From positions 124,494 to 188,493 of the forward strand of contig NZ_MWOK01000005.1 in assembly GCF_012932145.1 (NCBI RefSeq): DNA of 64,000 nucleotides, given 5' to 3'. Both the position numbers and the translations under genes were made by a program. Positions 35,673 through 45,731 of the stretch are shown piece by piece (the first letter of the stretch is position 1; each line of letters begins with the position of its first letter). This DNA is from Acidovorax sp. SRB_14 (lineage in GTDB: Bacteria; Pseudomonadota; Gammaproteobacteria; Burkholderiales; Burkholderiaceae_C). The notes beneath the pieces were generated by a model. That model saw only the letters and a program-made list of their open reading frames with translations. It was not told where the DNA came from and did not search any database.

Positions 35673-36781
35673 CCGCTGGCCCACGTGAAGACGTGAGAGC
35701 GCACCCCGATCCGCTGCGCGGCGCGCGCAGGCAGGCGAGACACAGTTCATGGGAGTTCTGGCGCTGGGCCGCCGTTGGGATCGCAGCCGGCGGTGCTGTG
35801 CTCCCACTGGGGGCCGCACCTGCGTCTGCGCCTGCAACCGCGGCTGCAGCAGCACTGCCCGGTTCCGCTCAGGAAGACATCGCGCAATGGATTGAGCGCT
35901 GGCACACCGCGTCGCGCACGCGCAGCTATATCGGCACCTTTGTGGTGTCTTCCGCTTCGGGTGCCATGGCCAGTTCGCGCATCGTGCATGCCTGCATGGG
36001 CACGCAGCAGATGGAGCGCGTCGAGGCCCTGACGGGGACGCCCCGCATCACCTACCGCCACAACGACGAAGTGCGCACCTTCTGGCCCCAGGCGCGCGCC
36101 GCGCGTTCGGAGCAGCGGGAGCACGCCGGCGCCTTTCCGCAATTGCCTGGAGCCGGGGGCGCCGATGTGGCCAGCTTCTACAGCGCGCAGCGCCTTGCGG
36201 GCGAGCGTGTGGCGGGCATGGCTGCCGATGTGCTGTGGCTGAAGCCGAGGGACGCCTTGCGTTTCGGCTACCGCATCTGGAGTGAGCGCGAATCCGGTCT
36301 GGTGCTCAAAATCCAGACCCTCGAGCCCGGTGGCCAGGTGCTGGAGCAGGTGGCCTTTTCAGAGATTGACCTGAATGCGCGCGTGCGCCTGCAGCCGCTG
36401 CGCCGCATGATGGACGACACGACCGGCTACCAAGTGGTCAGCGTGCCTCGGCGCAAGACGTCTGCGGCCGAGCATGGCTGGGTGCTGCGCCAGCCTGTCG
36501 ATGGGTTCGTGCCGCTGAACTGCTACCACCACGGGGCACGCGCCGGGCAAGAGGGCGAGGGCGGGAGCGCCTTGCAGTGCATTTACTCGGACGGGCTGGC
36601 GACGGTGTCGCTGTTCCTCGACGTCTACGACCCCCATCGCCACGTCGGCGGGCAGTGGAGCATGGGGGCCACGCACACGCTGGCGCAGCGCCTGGGCGCG
36701 GACCTCTGGGTCACGGCCGTGGGCGAGGTGCCGCTCGAAACCCTGCAGCTGTTTGCGTCCCGGCTGGAGCGCAAGCGCTGA
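35669..36781 (+). CDS. rseB: RseB/MucB-family sigma-E regulator
   Basis: Periplasmic protein that shields RseA from proteolysis and senses lipopolysaccharide or lipoproteins; about 370 aa. An N-terminal signal helix (FWRWAAVGIAAGGAVLPLGAA) is followed by the MucB/RseB domain: IERWHTASRTRSYIGTFVV, RIVHACMGTQQMERVEALTG and FGYRIWSERESGLVLKIQ. The start is uncertain: the TTG at 35669 overlaps the rseA stop (TTGA), and an in-frame GTG at 35693 is the alternative. Confidence 0.85.
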   Translation: MTAGPREDVRAHPDPLRGARRQARHSSWEFWRWAAVGIAAGGAVLPLGAAPASAPATAAAAALPGSAQEDIAQWIERWHTASRTRSYIGTFVVSSASGAMASSRIVHACMGTQQMERVEALTGTPRITYRHNDEVRTFWPQARAARSEQREHAGAFPQLPGAGGADVASFYSAQRLAGERVAGMAADVLWLKPRDALRFGYRIWSERESGLVLKIQTLEPGGQVLEQVAFSEIDLNARVRLQPLRRMMDDTTGYQVVSVPRRKTSAAEHGWVLRQPVDGFVPLNCYHHGARAGQEGEGGSALQCIYSDGLATVSLFLDVYDPHRHVGGQWSMGATHTLAQRLGADLWVTAVGEVPLETLQLFASRLERKR

Positions 36782-36802
36782 GAACCGGGTCCGCCGCGAT
36801 GC

Positions 36803-36830
36803 GGAACCAATTGCGAAGCTGGGTTTCACA
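36803..36830 (+). promoter_or_regulatory. Candidate sigma-E promoter upstream of mucD
   Basis: GGAACCA at 36803, a 16-nt spacer, then TCACA at 36826. The sigma-E consensus is GGAACTT, about 16 nt, then TCAAA or TCTGA. It lies in the 101-base rseB-mucD gap and would let RpoE boost its output protease. Confidence 0.4.
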
Positions 36831-36882
36831 ATGCCAGGCGCCCGAGGCGCGCATGGTTCCCTGGATTTTTGAAAGGTCGTTG

Positions 36883-38358
36883 ATGAAGAAGATCGATTGG
36901 AAGACGGTGCACTCGTTTGCATTGGCCGGCGTGTTCGCTGTGGTGGCTGGCATGGCCGCCGTGCCTGTGGGCTCGGCCTATGCCCAGCCCGCTTCAGTGC
37001 GTGGCTTGCCGGACTTCACCGATCTGGTGGAGCAGGTAGGGCCGTCGGTGGTGAACATCCGCACGGTGGAGAAGGCGGCGGCGCGCGGCAGTGCCAATGG
37101 CATGGACGAGGACATGCTGGAGTTCTTCCGGCGTTTCGGCGTGCCCATTCCCAACATGCCGCGGCAGCAGCGCCCCGATCGCTCGCAGCCGGAAGAGGAG
37201 CCGCAGCCGCGCGGCGTGGGCTCGGGCTTTATCCTGAGCGCCGATGGCTATGTCATGACCAACGCCCATGTCGTGGAGGGTGCGGAAGAGGTTTTGGTCA
37301 CTTTGACGGACAAGCGCGAATTCAAGGCCAAGATCGTCGGTGCCGACAAGCGCACCGACGTGGCCGTGGTCAAGATCGAGGCCACCGGCCTGCCTGCCGT
37401 GAAGATCGGCGAACTGTCGCGCCTGAAGGTCGGTGAATGGGTCATGGCCATCGGCTCGCCGTTTGGGCTCGAAAACACCGTGACAGCGGGCATTGTGAGT
37501 GCCAAGCAGCGCGATACGGGCGACTACCTGCCTTTCATCCAGACCGACGTGGCAATCAATCCCGGCAATTCGGGCGGTCCACTGATCAACATGCGCGGCG
37601 AAGTGGTCGGCATCAACAGCCAGATCTATTCGCGCTCGGGCGGCTTCATGGGCATCTCGTTTGCGATTCCGATTGACGAAGCCATGCGCGTGAGTGAGCA
37701 ACTGCGCGTGAGTGGGCGCGTCACGCGCGGGCGCATCGGCGTGCAAATTGGCCCTGTGGGCAAGGATGTGGCCGAGTCGCTGGGGCTGGGCAAGCAACAG
37801 GGAGCGCTGGTGACCGGGGTTGAGTCGGGCTCGCCCGCGGAAAAGGCCGGCGTCGAGGCCGGGGATGTCATCACGCGCTTCGAGGGCAAGCCGATTGACA
37901 AGGTCAGCGACCTGCCGCGCATGGTGGGCAACACCAAGCCGGGGACCAAGAGCACCGTCACCGTCTTCCGGCGTGGCAAGGCGCGCGATCTTGCCATCAT
38001 CATCGCCGAAATCGAACCCGAAGCGCCGGTGCGCAAGGCCGCAGAGCGCGAAGCCAAGCCCAAGCCCAAGGCCTCGGCGCTGGCGCAGCAATGGGGTCTG
38101 TCGGTCTCCGAACTGAGCGACGCGCAGAAGAAGGACCTCAAGCTCAAGGGTGGGGTGCGTGTGGAGGCCGCCACCGACGCGGCCGCGCGCGCCGGTCTGC
38201 GCGAGGGCGATGTGATCCTGGGGATTGCCAACACCGAGGTCTCCAGCCTCAAGGAACTGGAGGCCGCGCTGGCGAAGGCCGACAAGAACAAGCCCGTGAA
38301 TGTGCTGTTCCGGCGCGGTGAATGGGCGCAGTACGCGCTGATGCGACCGACTCGGTGA
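36883..38358 (+). CDS. mucD: DegP/MucD-type periplasmic serine protease (Do family)
   Basis: Periplasmic protease/chaperone for misfolded envelope proteins, 491 aa. A signal peptide ends near YAQ (about residue 35). The catalytic triad is His129 (TNAHVVEG), Asp159 (RTDVAVVKI) and Ser230 (NPGNSGGPL). Two PDZ domains follow (about residues 270-370 and 395-485). The start at 36883 follows GAAAGG. It is the end gene of the sigma-E cluster and probably degrades substrates that trigger the response. Confidence 0.94.
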   Translation: MKKIDWKTVHSFALAGVFAVVAGMAAVPVGSAYAQPASVRGLPDFTDLVEQVGPSVVNIRTVEKAAARGSANGMDEDMLEFFRRFGVPIPNMPRQQRPDRSQPEEEPQPRGVGSGFILSADGYVMTNAHVVEGAEEVLVTLTDKREFKAKIVGADKRTDVAVVKIEATGLPAVKIGELSRLKVGEWVMAIGSPFGLENTVTAGIVSAKQRDTGDYLPFIQTDVAINPGNSGGPLINMRGEVVGINSQIYSRSGGFMGISFAIPIDEAMRVSEQLRVSGRVTRGRIGVQIGPVGKDVAESLGLGKQQGALVTGVESGSPAEKAGVEAGDVITRFEGKPIDKVSDLPRMVGNTKPGTKSTVTVFRRGKARDLAIIIAEIEPEAPVRKAAEREAKPKPKASALAQQWGLSVSELSDAQKKDLKLKGGVRVEAATDAAARAGLREGDVILGIANTEVSSLKELEAALAKADKNKPVNVLFRRGEWAQYALMRPTR

Positions 38359-38601
38359 CAGGTGCCGGCCCAGGCCCTAGCGGCAGGGGACTCAGGCTTC
38401 ATATAAGAAAGGCCCAGATCTTCCATGAAGAGGCCCGTGCTGTCGCTTGCCGTGTCAATGATCGAAATTGGTAGAATGACTGCTTTTAATGCGCAATTAT
38501 GGGCATATAAAGGTTTGTGAAACCGCGATACGGGCTTGCGTCCGGCTGCAGCAAATCCCCCAGGCGGTGCGGTGCCGGCATGAACCGGCGGTCTTTTTGC
38601 C

Positions 38602-38676
38602 TACAATGAAGCTCCAACCATCGCAGTTGCCAAAGATGTTGGTTCAGGGCGCGTCACCAGTCGACGCGCCCTTTTT
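38602..38676 (+). ncRNA. Candidate small RNA or lepA leader with terminator
   Basis: The 363-base gap 38359-38721 has no convincing gene. It holds two -10-like boxes, TAGAAT at 38472 and TACAAT at 38602. After the second come a hairpin (CCAAC(C)ATC with GATGTTGG) and a strong terminator (GGGCGCGTC with GACGCGCCC, then T6, at 38648-38676). Transcription from 38602 would give a ~65-nt RNA ending 45 bases before lepA, either an sRNA or an attenuator. A weaker hairpin with T5 is at 38573-38598. Confidence 0.35.
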
Positions 38677-38721
38677 TCTTGCGCGCAGCTTTGCCATCCA
38701 ATCACTTGACGTTTTCCGTTG

Positions 38722-40530
38722 ATGAATCACATCCGAAATTTTTCCATCATTGCGCACATTGACCACGGCAAGTCGACGCTGGCCGATCGCCTGATCCAGC
38801 GCTGCGGCGGCCTGGCCGAACGCGATATGCAGGCCCAGGTGCTGGACTCGATGGACATCGAGAAGGAGCGCGGAATCACCATCAAGGCGCAGACGGCGGC
38901 GCTGCAGTACAAGGCCCAGGACGGGCAGGTCTACAACCTCAACCTGATCGACACCCCCGGCCACGTCGACTTCTCGTACGAAGTGAGCCGTTCGCTGTCG
39001 GCGTGTGAAGGCGCGCTGCTGGTGGTCGATGCCTCGCAGGGCGTGGAGGCGCAGACCGTGGCGAACTGCTACACCGCGCTGGAGCTGGGCGTGGAAGTGC
39101 TGCCCGTGCTCAACAAGATGGACCTGCCCAATGCCGACCCCGACAATGCCCGGGCCGAGATCGAGGACGTGATCGGCATCGACGCCACCGACGCCATTCC
39201 GTGTTCGGCCAAGAGCGGCATGGGCATTGACGAAATCCTCGAAGCCATCGTCGCCAAGGTGCCGGCGCCCAAGGGCAATCTCGCGGGCCCGCTGCGCGCG
39301 ATGATCATCGACAGCTGGTTTGACCCCTATGTGGGCGTCGTGATGCTGGTGCGCGTGGTCGACGGCCGGTTGCTCAAGGGTGAGCGCTTCAAGATGATGG
39401 CGTCCGGTGCGGTGTACAACGCCGACAACCTGGGGGTGTTCACACCGGCCAACGAGCCGCGCACGTCGCTCGATGCCGGCCAGGTGGGCTACATCATCGC
39501 CGGCATCAAGGAATTACAGGCCGCCAAGGTGGGTGACACCATCACGCTCGAAAAGAAGCTGCCCAACAACGCCGGCCCGGCCGCCGAGGCCTTGCCCGGT
39601 TTCAAGGAAATCCAGCCCCAGGTGTTTGCCGGCCTCTACCCGACCGAGGCCAGCGAATACGACCAGCTGCGCGATGCGCTTGAAAAGCTCAAGCTCAACG
39701 ATGCCTCGCTGCAGTACGAACCCGAAGTCTCGCAGGCGCTGGGCTTTGGCTTCCGCTGCGGTTTTCTGGGGCTGCTGCACATGGAGATCGTGCAGGAGCG
39801 GCTGGAGCGCGAGTTCGACCAGGATCTGATCACCACCGCGCCCAGCGTGGTCTACCAGGTGGTCAAGGCCGACGGCGAAGTGCTCATGGTCGAGAACCCC
39901 TCCAAGATGCCCGACCAGGGGCGCCTGGAAGAAATTCGCGAGCCCATCGTCACCGTGCACCTGTACATGCCGCAAGACTATGTCGGCCCGGTGATGACGC
40001 TGGCCAACCAGAAGCGCGGCGTGCAGATGAACATGGCCTACCACGGCCGCCAGGTCATGCTGACCTATGAGATGCCGCTGGGCGAGATCGTGCTCGACTT
40101 CTTCGACAAGCTCAAGTCGGTGTCACGCGGCTATGCGTCGATGGACTACGAGTTCAAGGAGTACCGTGCCTCCGATGTGGTGAAGGTCGACATCCTGCTC
40201 AACGGCGAGAAGGTCGATGCGCTGTCCATCATCGTGCACCGCAGCCAATCGCAGTACCGCGGCCGCGCCGTGGTCGCCAAGATGCGCGAAATCATCAGCC
40301 GCCAGATGTACGACGTGGCCATCCAGGCGGCGATCGGCGCCAACATCATCGCCCGCGAAACCATCAAGGCGCTGCGCAAGAACGTGCTGGCAAAATGCTA
40401 CGGCGGCGACGTCAGCCGCAAGCGCAAGCTCCTCGAAAAACAAAAAGCAGGCAAGAAACGCATGAAACAAATCGGTTCGGTCGAGGTGCCCCAGGAAGCC
40501 TTCCTGGCTATTTTGCAGGTGGAAGACTGA
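38722..40530 (+). CDS. lepA: Elongation factor 4 (LepA) GTPase
   Basis: Ribosome-associated GTPase, 602 aa, standard length. G-domain motifs are [14 protein letters not shown] (G1), RGITI (G2), DTPGHVDF (G3), NKMDLP (G4) and SAKSG (G5). The LepA-specific C-terminal part ends [24 protein letters not shown]. The ATG at 38722 is favoured over a TTG one codon before. The stop overlaps the lepB start (TGATG). Confidence 0.97.
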   Translation: MNHIRNFSIIAHIDHGKSTLADRLIQRCGGLAERDMQAQVLDSMDIEKERGITIKAQTAALQYKAQDGQVYNLNLIDTPGHVDFSYEVSRSLSACEGALLVVDASQGVEAQTVANCYTALELGVEVLPVLNKMDLPNADPDNARAEIEDVIGIDATDAIPCSAKSGMGIDEILEAIVAKVPAPKGNLAGPLRAMIIDSWFDPYVGVVMLVRVVDGRLLKGERFKMMASGAVYNADNLGVFTPANEPRTSLDAGQVGYIIAGIKELQAAKVGDTITLEKKLPNNAGPAAEALPGFKEIQPQVFAGLYPTEASEYDQLRDALEKLKLNDASLQYEPEVSQALGFGFRCGFLGLLHMEIVQERLEREFDQDLITTAPSVVYQVVKADGEVLMVENPSKMPDQGRLEEIREPIVTVHLYMPQDYVGPVMTLANQKRGVQMNMAYHGRQVMLTYEMPLGEIVLDFFDKLKSVSRGYASMDYEFKEYRASDVVKVDILLNGEKVDALSIIVHRSQSQYRGRAVVAKMREIISRQMYDVAIQAAIGANIIARETIKALRKNVLAKCYGGDVSRKRKLLEKQKAGKKRMKQIGSVEVPQEAFLAILQVED

Positions 40531-41504
40531 TGCGGGCCGTGCAGGTGCTCACCTCGCTGGTGCTCGCGGCGTTCGTGGCCTACGTCGGGGCATGGTATTT
40601 CGGTGCGATCGAAGGCAACTTCGCGCTGCTGCTGTTCCTGGCCACCGTGGTCACCGGCTGCTACTGGCTGGCCGAGCGGTTTTATTTCCTGCCGCAGCGC
40701 CGCCGCGCCGCCCAGGCGATCGAGGACGCCGCCGTGCAGCGCCGTGCCGAGCTCGACCGCATGGGCATCGCCAAGGTCGACGTGGACGTGCAAGAGGCCA
40801 AGGGCCGTGTCCTCATGCAGCCCTGGTGGCTGGACTGGACGGCGGGGCTGTTTCCGGTCATCGCGGCCGTGTTCCTGCTGCGCTCGTTCCTGTTCGAGCC
40901 GTTCAAGATTCCCTCGGGCTCGATGATCCCGACGCTGCTGGTGGGCGACCTGATCCTGGTGAACAAGTTCACCTATGGCGTGCGCCTGCCGGTGATCAAC
41001 ACCAAGATCACCGAGGGCAACGCGCCCGCGCGCGGCGATGTCATGGTGTTCCGCTACCCGCCGCAGCCCAGCCTGGACTACATCAAGCGCGTGGTCGGCG
41101 TGCCCGGCGACGAGGTCGCCTACCTGAACAAGCGCCTGACGATCAACGGCCAGGCCGTGCCCACCGCGGCCGCGCCCGACTTCTTCGATGAAGACGCCAT
41201 GCGCTACTTCAAGCAGTACCAGGAGCAACTGGGCACGCACAGCCACCGCCTGCTCAACAACCCCGAGGTGCCGGCCTTCGTGCAGGGGGCCAGCAGCTTC
41301 GCCTACCGCGAAAACTGCCGCTACAGCGTCGAGGGCGTGGTCTGCAAGGTGCCCGAGGGCCACTACTTCATGATGGGCGATAACCGCGACAATTCGCTCG
41401 ATTCACGCTACTGGGGCTTCGTGCCCGACAAGAACATCGTCGGCAAGGCCTTTTTTGTCTGGATGAATTTTGGCAATCTCAAGCGCATTGGGTCGTTCAA
41501 CTGA
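40530..41504 (+). CDS. lepB: Signal peptidase I
   Basis: Membrane protease that removes Sec signal peptides, 324 aa. Two N-terminal helices are separated by a cytoplasmic loop, then a third helix precedes the catalytic domain. The active site is the Ser131 (PSGSMIPTL) / Lys186 (DYIKRVVGVPGD) dyad. The C-terminal box is GDNRDNSLDSRYWGFV. It begins inside the lepA stop codon, so translation is coupled. Confidence 0.96.
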   Translation: MRAVQVLTSLVLAAFVAYVGAWYFGAIEGNFALLLFLATVVTGCYWLAERFYFLPQRRRAAQAIEDAAVQRRAELDRMGIAKVDVDVQEAKGRVLMQPWWLDWTAGLFPVIAAVFLLRSFLFEPFKIPSGSMIPTLLVGDLILVNKFTYGVRLPVINTKITEGNAPARGDVMVFRYPPQPSLDYIKRVVGVPGDEVAYLNKRLTINGQAVPTAAAPDFFDEDAMRYFKQYQEQLGTHSHRLLNNPEVPAFVQGASSFAYRENCRYSVEGVVCKVPEGHYFMMGDNRDNSLDSRYWGFVPDKNIVGKAFFVWMNFGNLKRIGSFN

Positions 41505-41544
41505 GCCGCCGCTGCCGCGGTACACAAGCAAGAGGGAGTGGGGC

Positions 41545-41907
41545 ATGGGGATTCATCGCACAGCCATCCGGTCGCGCCAGCGCGGCATGTCGTTCATCGG
41601 CCTGATCGTCGCCGGGGTGTTGGCCGTGTCGGTCTTTGCCATTGGCGGGCAGTCGCTGCCGATCTTCCTGGAGTACCAGGCGGCCCGCAAGGCCATCGAG
41701 AAGGCCAAGCATGAAACCACGGTGCCGGCCGTGCGCGCCGCGTTCGACCGTGCCGCCGCGATCGACGACATCCACTCGGTCAAGGGCTCCGACCTCGACG
41801 TCACCAAGCGCGGCGAGAAGGTGGTGGTGTCGTTCAACTACGCGCGCGAGATCCCGCTCGCGGGTCCGGCCTACCTCGTCTACCGCTTCCAAGCGCAGAC
41901 CGACTAA
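41545..41907 (+). CDS. DUF4845 membrane protein with pilin-like N-terminus
   Basis: A protein of 120 aa conserved between lepB and rnc in betaproteobacteria and pseudomonads. Its N-terminus ([27 protein letters not shown]) looks like a type IV prepilin leader with Gly-Met cleavage followed by a hydrophobic helix, but the Glu5 of true pilins is absent. The rest is a small soluble domain ([25 protein letters not shown]). Function unknown. The start has GAGGGAG upstream. It ends directly before the rnc GTG. Confidence 0.85.
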   Translation: MGIHRTAIRSRQRGMSFIGLIVAGVLAVSVFAIGGQSLPIFLEYQAARKAIEKAKHETTVPAVRAAFDRAAAIDDIHSVKGSDLDVTKRGEKVVVSFNYAREIPLAGPAYLVYRFQAQTD

Positions 41908-42591
41908 GTGCAGCCCGGTCTTGTTTCGCTGCAGGCGCGCCTGCAGCACGAATTCTCCGATCTCGCGCTGCTGCAGCGTGCCGTGACGCACCGCAGCTTC
42001 AGTGCCGACCACAACGAGCGCCTGGAATTCCTCGGCGACTCGGTGCTCAACCTGGCCGTGGCCAGCCTGCTCTATGCGCGCCTGAGCGCGCAGCCCGAGG
42101 GCGACCTCTCGCGCGTGCGCGCCAACATGGTCAAGCAGGAGACGCTGCACCAGCTGGCGCTGGGACTGCAGGTGGCCGATGTGCTGCGCCTGGGCGAGGG
42201 CGAATCGCGCTCGGGCGGGCACAAGCGCCCATCCATCCTGGCCGATGCCGTCGAGGCCCTGATCGGCGCCGTGTACCTGGACGCCGGCTACGGCCCGGCC
42301 GAAGCCTTGGTGCACCGGCTGTTTGCCGCCGTCGAGATCAACCCGCAAATGCAAGCCGCTGCCAAGGACGCCAAGACCGCGTTGCAGGAGTGGCTGCAGG
42401 GCCGCAAAATGAAGCTGCCCGAATACCGCGTGGTGGCCACCGTGGGTGCGGCCCACCGGCAAACCTTCGATGTGGAATGCCACATCCCCGAACTGGCGCT
42501 CACCGAGCGCGGCATTGGTGGCTCGCGCCGGGCCGGCGAGCAGGCCGCCGCCGCCGCCATGCTGGCCACCCTGAAAGCAAAGAAACCATGA
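41908..42591 (+). CDS. rnc: Ribonuclease III
   Basis: Double-strand RNA endonuclease for rRNA and mRNA processing, 227 aa. The catalytic domain has [23 protein letters not shown], and [16 protein letters not shown] is the second acidic cluster. The C-terminal dsRNA-binding domain spans about residues 155-227 ([11 protein letters not shown], ending [15 protein letters not shown]). The GTG start abuts the previous stop. The stop overlaps the era start (ATGA). Confidence 0.96.
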   Translation: MQPGLVSLQARLQHEFSDLALLQRAVTHRSFSADHNERLEFLGDSVLNLAVASLLYARLSAQPEGDLSRVRANMVKQETLHQLALGLQVADVLRLGEGESRSGGHKRPSILADAVEALIGAVYLDAGYGPAEALVHRLFAAVEINPQMQAAAKDAKTALQEWLQGRKMKLPEYRVVATVGAAHRQTFDVECHIPELALTERGIGGSRRAGEQAAAAAMLATLKAKKP

Positions 42592-43625
42592 ACGATGCTA
42601 CCAAAAAAGTAGCTACCAACGCAGACCCCGTCAGCGCTGAAGCCCAAAAACACCTTGAAAACCCCGAGGCGTCGCAGACCGCTGAAATGCCCGAAGCGGT
42701 CGAGGCTGCGGCCGGGGAGGGGGCGGGCGGTCCGCAGCGCTGCGGCGTGATCGCCATCGTCGGCAAGCCCAACGTCGGCAAGTCCACGCTGCTCAACGCG
42801 CTGGTGGGCCAGAAGATCAGCATCACCTCGCGCAAGGCGCAGACCACGCGCCACCGCATCACCGGCATCCGCACGCTGGGGCAGACGCAGTTCGTGTTCG
42901 TCGACACGCCGGGCTTCCAGACGCGCCACGCCACGGCACTGAACAAGTCGCTCAACAAGACCGTGATGGGCGTCATCAGCGACGTGGACCTGATCCTGTT
43001 CGTGGTCGAGGCCGGCAGCTTCACGCTGGCCGACGCCAAGGTGCTGTCGCTGTTCAAGCCCGGCATCCCCACGCTCCTGATCGCCAACAAGTTTGACAAC
43101 ATCCACCGCCGCGCCGAGATCGCGCCCTGGCTCAAGGGCATGCAGGAGCGCCACCCGTTCGCCGAGTTCGTGCCGATGTCGGCCAAGAACAAGAACGACA
43201 TCCAGCGCCTGTACGGCATCTGCGAGAAGTACCTGCCCGAAGCGCCCTGGTGGTACGACGCGGACGAGCTGACCGACCGCAGCGAGAAATTCTTGGCTTC
43301 CGAAACGGTGCGCGAAAAACTGTTCCGCTTCACCGGCGACGAGCTGCCCTACACCTCGACGGTGATCATCGACCAGTTCGGCGAAGAAAAGAGCAAGAAC
43401 CACAAGCGCCTGGTGCGCATCGCCGCCACCATCGTCGTCGAGCGCGACAGCCACAAGGCCATGGTTATCGGCGACAAGGGCGAGCGCCTCAAGCGCATCG
43501 GCATGGAGACGCGCCAGGAGCTCGAGAAGCTCATGGACTGCAAGGTGTTCCTGGAGCTGTGGGTCAAGGTGCGCTCGGGCTGGGCCGATGACGAGGCGCG
43601 CGTGCGCTCGTTCGGCTACGAGTGA
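42588..43625 (+). CDS. era: GTPase Era with N-terminal extension
   Basis: 16S rRNA-binding GTPase for 30S maturation, 345 aa. G1 is [10 protein letters not shown]3 DTPGFQ and G4 NKFD, and the KH domain lies at the C-terminus (about residues 250-345). It has roughly 45 extra N-terminal residues rich in Ala and Glu before [11 protein letters not shown]. Part of this extension is encoded by a copy of the dispersed palindromic repeat. The start is fixed by the ATGA overlap with rnc, although an internal start cannot be excluded. Confidence 0.95.
   Translation: MNDATKKVATNADPVSAEAQKHLENPEASQTAEMPEAVEAAAGEGAGGPQRCGVIAIVGKPNVGKSTLLNALVGQKISITSRKAQTTRHRITGIRTLGQTQFVFVDTPGFQTRHATALNKSLNKTVMGVISDVDLILFVVEAGSFTLADAKVLSLFKPGIPTLLIANKFDNIHRRAEIAPWLKGMQERHPFAEFVPMSAKNKNDIQRLYGICEKYLPEAPWWYDADELTDRSEKFLASETVREKLFRFTGDELPYTSTVIIDQFGEEKSKNHKRLVRIAATIVVERDSHKAMVIGDKGERLKRIGMETRQELEKLMDCKVFLELWVKVRSGWADDEARVRSFGYE
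42609..42662. repeat. Dispersed palindromic repeat copy inside era
   Basis: GTAGCTACCAACGC is followed by a spacer, TCAGCGCTGAAGCCC and AAAAACACCTTGA. The asymmetry (TAGCT flank; GCC plus A-rich flank) matches the repeat family. It is translated in frame within the N-terminal extension of Era. Confidence 0.5.
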
Positions 43626-43728
43626 CGTGAGCGACCGCAGTGCTGGCCGCGCGACCCTCCCGGCCCCGGCCTCCCGGGGCCGTGTCTTGCGCACGCAGCG
43701 CCGCCGTGCCAGCGCCTGAAGGAATGCC

Positions 43729-44502
43729 GTGGCCACCGCGCGCCGCTTCACCCACGAACCTGCCTTTGTGCTGCACCGCTACGACTGGAGCGAGTCCAGC
43801 CTGATCCTGGAGGTGTTCACGCGCCAGCACGGGCGCGTGGCGCTGGTCGCCAAGGGCGCCAAGAAGCCCACCTCCAACTTCCGCCCGGTGCTGCTGCCGC
43901 TGCAGCCCCTGAGCCTGACCTGGACGCACAGCAGCGCCGCCGCCGCAGGCAGCAACGACATCCATACCTTGAAGGGCGCCGAATGGGTCGGCGGCCACAC
44001 CATGCCCACGGGCGATGCGCTGCTCTCGGGCCTGTACCTCAATGAACTGCTGCTGCGCCTGCTGGCGCGCGACGACCCGCACCCCGCGCTGTTCGACGCC
44101 TACGCCGGCGTGGTGCGCGTGCTCGCCAGCGAGCATGGCGATGCGCTCGAACCCGTGCTGCGCACCTTCGAGCTGCTGCTGCTGCGCGAAATCGGCCTGC
44201 TCCCCGTGCTCGATGCGCAAACCCTGACCCTGGGCGCGCTGCAGGGCCAGGCGCGCTACACCCTGGTGGCCGAAGGCGGCCTGCGCGCCGCCGCGCCCGG
44301 CGAGCGCGCCAGCCTCAGTGGCGTGCAGTGGCAGGCACTGCAGCATGCGCTCGACGGCGGCGTGCGCTTTGCCGCGCTGCTGCGCGCCTGCGCGCCCGTG
44401 GCCTTCGAGCTCAAGCCGCAGCTGCGCGCGCTGCTGCAATACCATTGTGGCAGCCCCTTGCTGCGCACGCGCCAGCTGATGCTCGATCTGCAAAACCTAT
44501 GA
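43729..44502 (+). CDS. recO: DNA repair protein RecO
   Basis: Recombination mediator that loads RecA with RecR, 257 aa. The N-terminal OB-fold opens [35 protein letters not shown], a typical RecO pattern, followed by the helical region ([31 protein letters not shown]). The start is GTG at 43729 after GAAGGA; an ATG 5 nt upstream is out of frame. The 103 bases before it hold no gene. The stop overlaps pdxJ (ATGA). Confidence 0.94.
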   Translation: MATARRFTHEPAFVLHRYDWSESSLILEVFTRQHGRVALVAKGAKKPTSNFRPVLLPLQPLSLTWTHSSAAAAGSNDIHTLKGAEWVGGHTMPTGDALLSGLYLNELLLRLLARDDPHPALFDAYAGVVRVLASEHGDALEPVLRTFELLLLREIGLLPVLDAQTLTLGALQGQARYTLVAEGGLRAAAPGERASLSGVQWQALQHALDGGVRFAALLRACAPVAFELKPQLRALLQYHCGSPLLRTRQLMLDLQNL

Positions 44503-45275
44503 CCACTCCTACCCCTGAACACCGCACCGCCCTGTCGGTCAATGTCAACAAGGTTGCGCTGGTGCGCAACACGCGCCACCTGGGCATCCCGAGCGTGGTG
44601 CGCGCTGCCCAGCTGTGCCTGCAGGCCGGCGCCCAGGGCATCACCGTGCACCCGCGCCCCGACGAGCGCCATATCCGCGCGCACGACGTGTTCGAGCTGG
44701 CCGCGCTGCTTGAGGCCTGGCCGGGGCGCGAATACAACATCGAGGGCAACCCCTCGCACAACCTGATGGAGTTCATCCGCCAGGTGCGCCCGCAGCAGGC
44801 CACCTTCGTGCCCGACAGCGAGGACCAGTTCACCAGCGACCACGGCTGGAGCTTTCCGCAGGACGCCGAGCGCCTGGCGCCGCTGATTGCCGAGTGCCGG
44901 CAGCTCGGTGTTCGCGTGAGCCTGTTCATGGACCCGGTGCCCGAACAGATGGCGCAGGCCAAGGCCGTGGGCGCCGACCGCGTCGAGCTCTACACCGAGC
45001 CCTATGCCGCCGCCTGGGGCACGGATCGCCAGGCGGTGGAACTGGAGCGCTACCGCGCCGCCGCGCAGGCCGCGCTCGACGCGGGCCTGGGCGTGAATGC
45101 GGGCCACGATCTGAACCGCGACAACCTGGCGGCCTTCGTGCGCGGCGTGCCTGGCGTGCAGGAGGTCTCGATCGGCCATGCGCTGATCGCCGACGCGCTC
45201 GAGCTGGGCTACGGCGCCACGGTGCATGCCTACCAGGCCTGCATAGCCGCCGGCTTTGCAGCAGAAAAATCCTGA
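44499..45275 (+). CDS. pdxJ: Pyridoxine 5'-phosphate synthase
   Basis: Last step of de novo pyridoxal-phosphate synthesis, condensing deoxyxylulose phosphate with aminoacetone phosphate; 258 aa. Signatures are [42 protein letters not shown], and [37 protein letters not shown]. It sits between recO and acpS, the standard order in beta/gammaproteobacteria. A palindromic repeat follows its stop. Confidence 0.96.
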   Translation: MTTPTPEHRTALSVNVNKVALVRNTRHLGIPSVVRAAQLCLQAGAQGITVHPRPDERHIRAHDVFELAALLEAWPGREYNIEGNPSHNLMEFIRQVRPQQATFVPDSEDQFTSDHGWSFPQDAERLAPLIAECRQLGVRVSLFMDPVPEQMAQAKAVGADRVELYTEPYAAAWGTDRQAVELERYRAAAQAALDAGLGVNAGHDLNRDNLAAFVRGVPGVQEVSIGHALIADALELGYGATVHAYQACIAAGFAAEKS

Positions 45276-45331
45276 ATTCATAGCTGCTCGCGCTTGACCC
45301 ATAAGCGTTAGAGCCCGATTTCATTCAAATT
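45276..45331. repeat. Dispersed palindromic repeat copy
   Basis: TTCATAGCTGCTCGCGCTTG is followed by a spacer, ATAAGCGTTAGAGCCCG and ATTTCATTCAAA. It fills the whole pdxJ-acpS gap. Orientation is opposite to the copy after acpS, so acpS is bracketed by an inverted pair. Confidence 0.7.
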
Positions 45332-45332
45332 C

Positions 45333-45731
45333 ATGATCTACGGCATTGGCACCGACATCTGCGATGTGCGCCGCATCCGCGCCAGCCTCGATCGCCACGG
45401 CGATCGCTTTGCCGCCAGGGTGCTGAGCGAGGCCGAGCTGGTCACCTGGCGCAGCCGCAGCGCGCGCTGGCCCGAGCGCGGCGTGCGCTACCTGGCCACG
45501 CGCTTTTCGGCCAAGGAGGCGTTCAGCAAGGCCATCGGACTGGGCATGCGCATGCCCATGACCTGGCGCAGCTGCGAAGTCGCCAACCTCGCCAGCGGCC
45601 AACCCACCATCGTGCTGCACGGCGCGCTCAAGCCATGGTTTGAGGCGCGCGGGCTCAGCGTGCACCTCAGCGTGACCGACGAGTCCGACTACGCCGCCAG
45701 TTTCTGTGTTGTAGAGAAAATAGGCCTGTAA
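45333..45731 (+). CDS. acpS: Holo-ACP synthase
   Basis: Transfers phosphopantetheine from CoA to ACP Ser37; 132 aa. Signatures are [12 protein letters not shown] (metal-binding Asp) and [18 protein letters not shown] (Glu/Lys). The last residues, EKIGL, and the stop codon are encoded by the left flank of a palindromic repeat. The gene is bracketed by repeats in inverted orientation. Confidence 0.96.
   Translation: MIYGIGTDICDVRRIRASLDRHGDRFAARVLSEAELVTWRSRSARWPERGVRYLATRFSAKEAFSKAIGLGMRMPMTWRSCEVANLASGQPTIVLHGALKPWFEARGLSVHLSVTDESDYAASFCVVEKIGL

Noticed and set aside
38489-38722. A 77-codon ORF that ends exactly at the lepA start (TGATG).
   Set aside because: It contains the strong terminator and both hairpins, has no ribosome site, and its composition does not resemble the neighbouring genes. 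It is more likely non-coding leader DNA.
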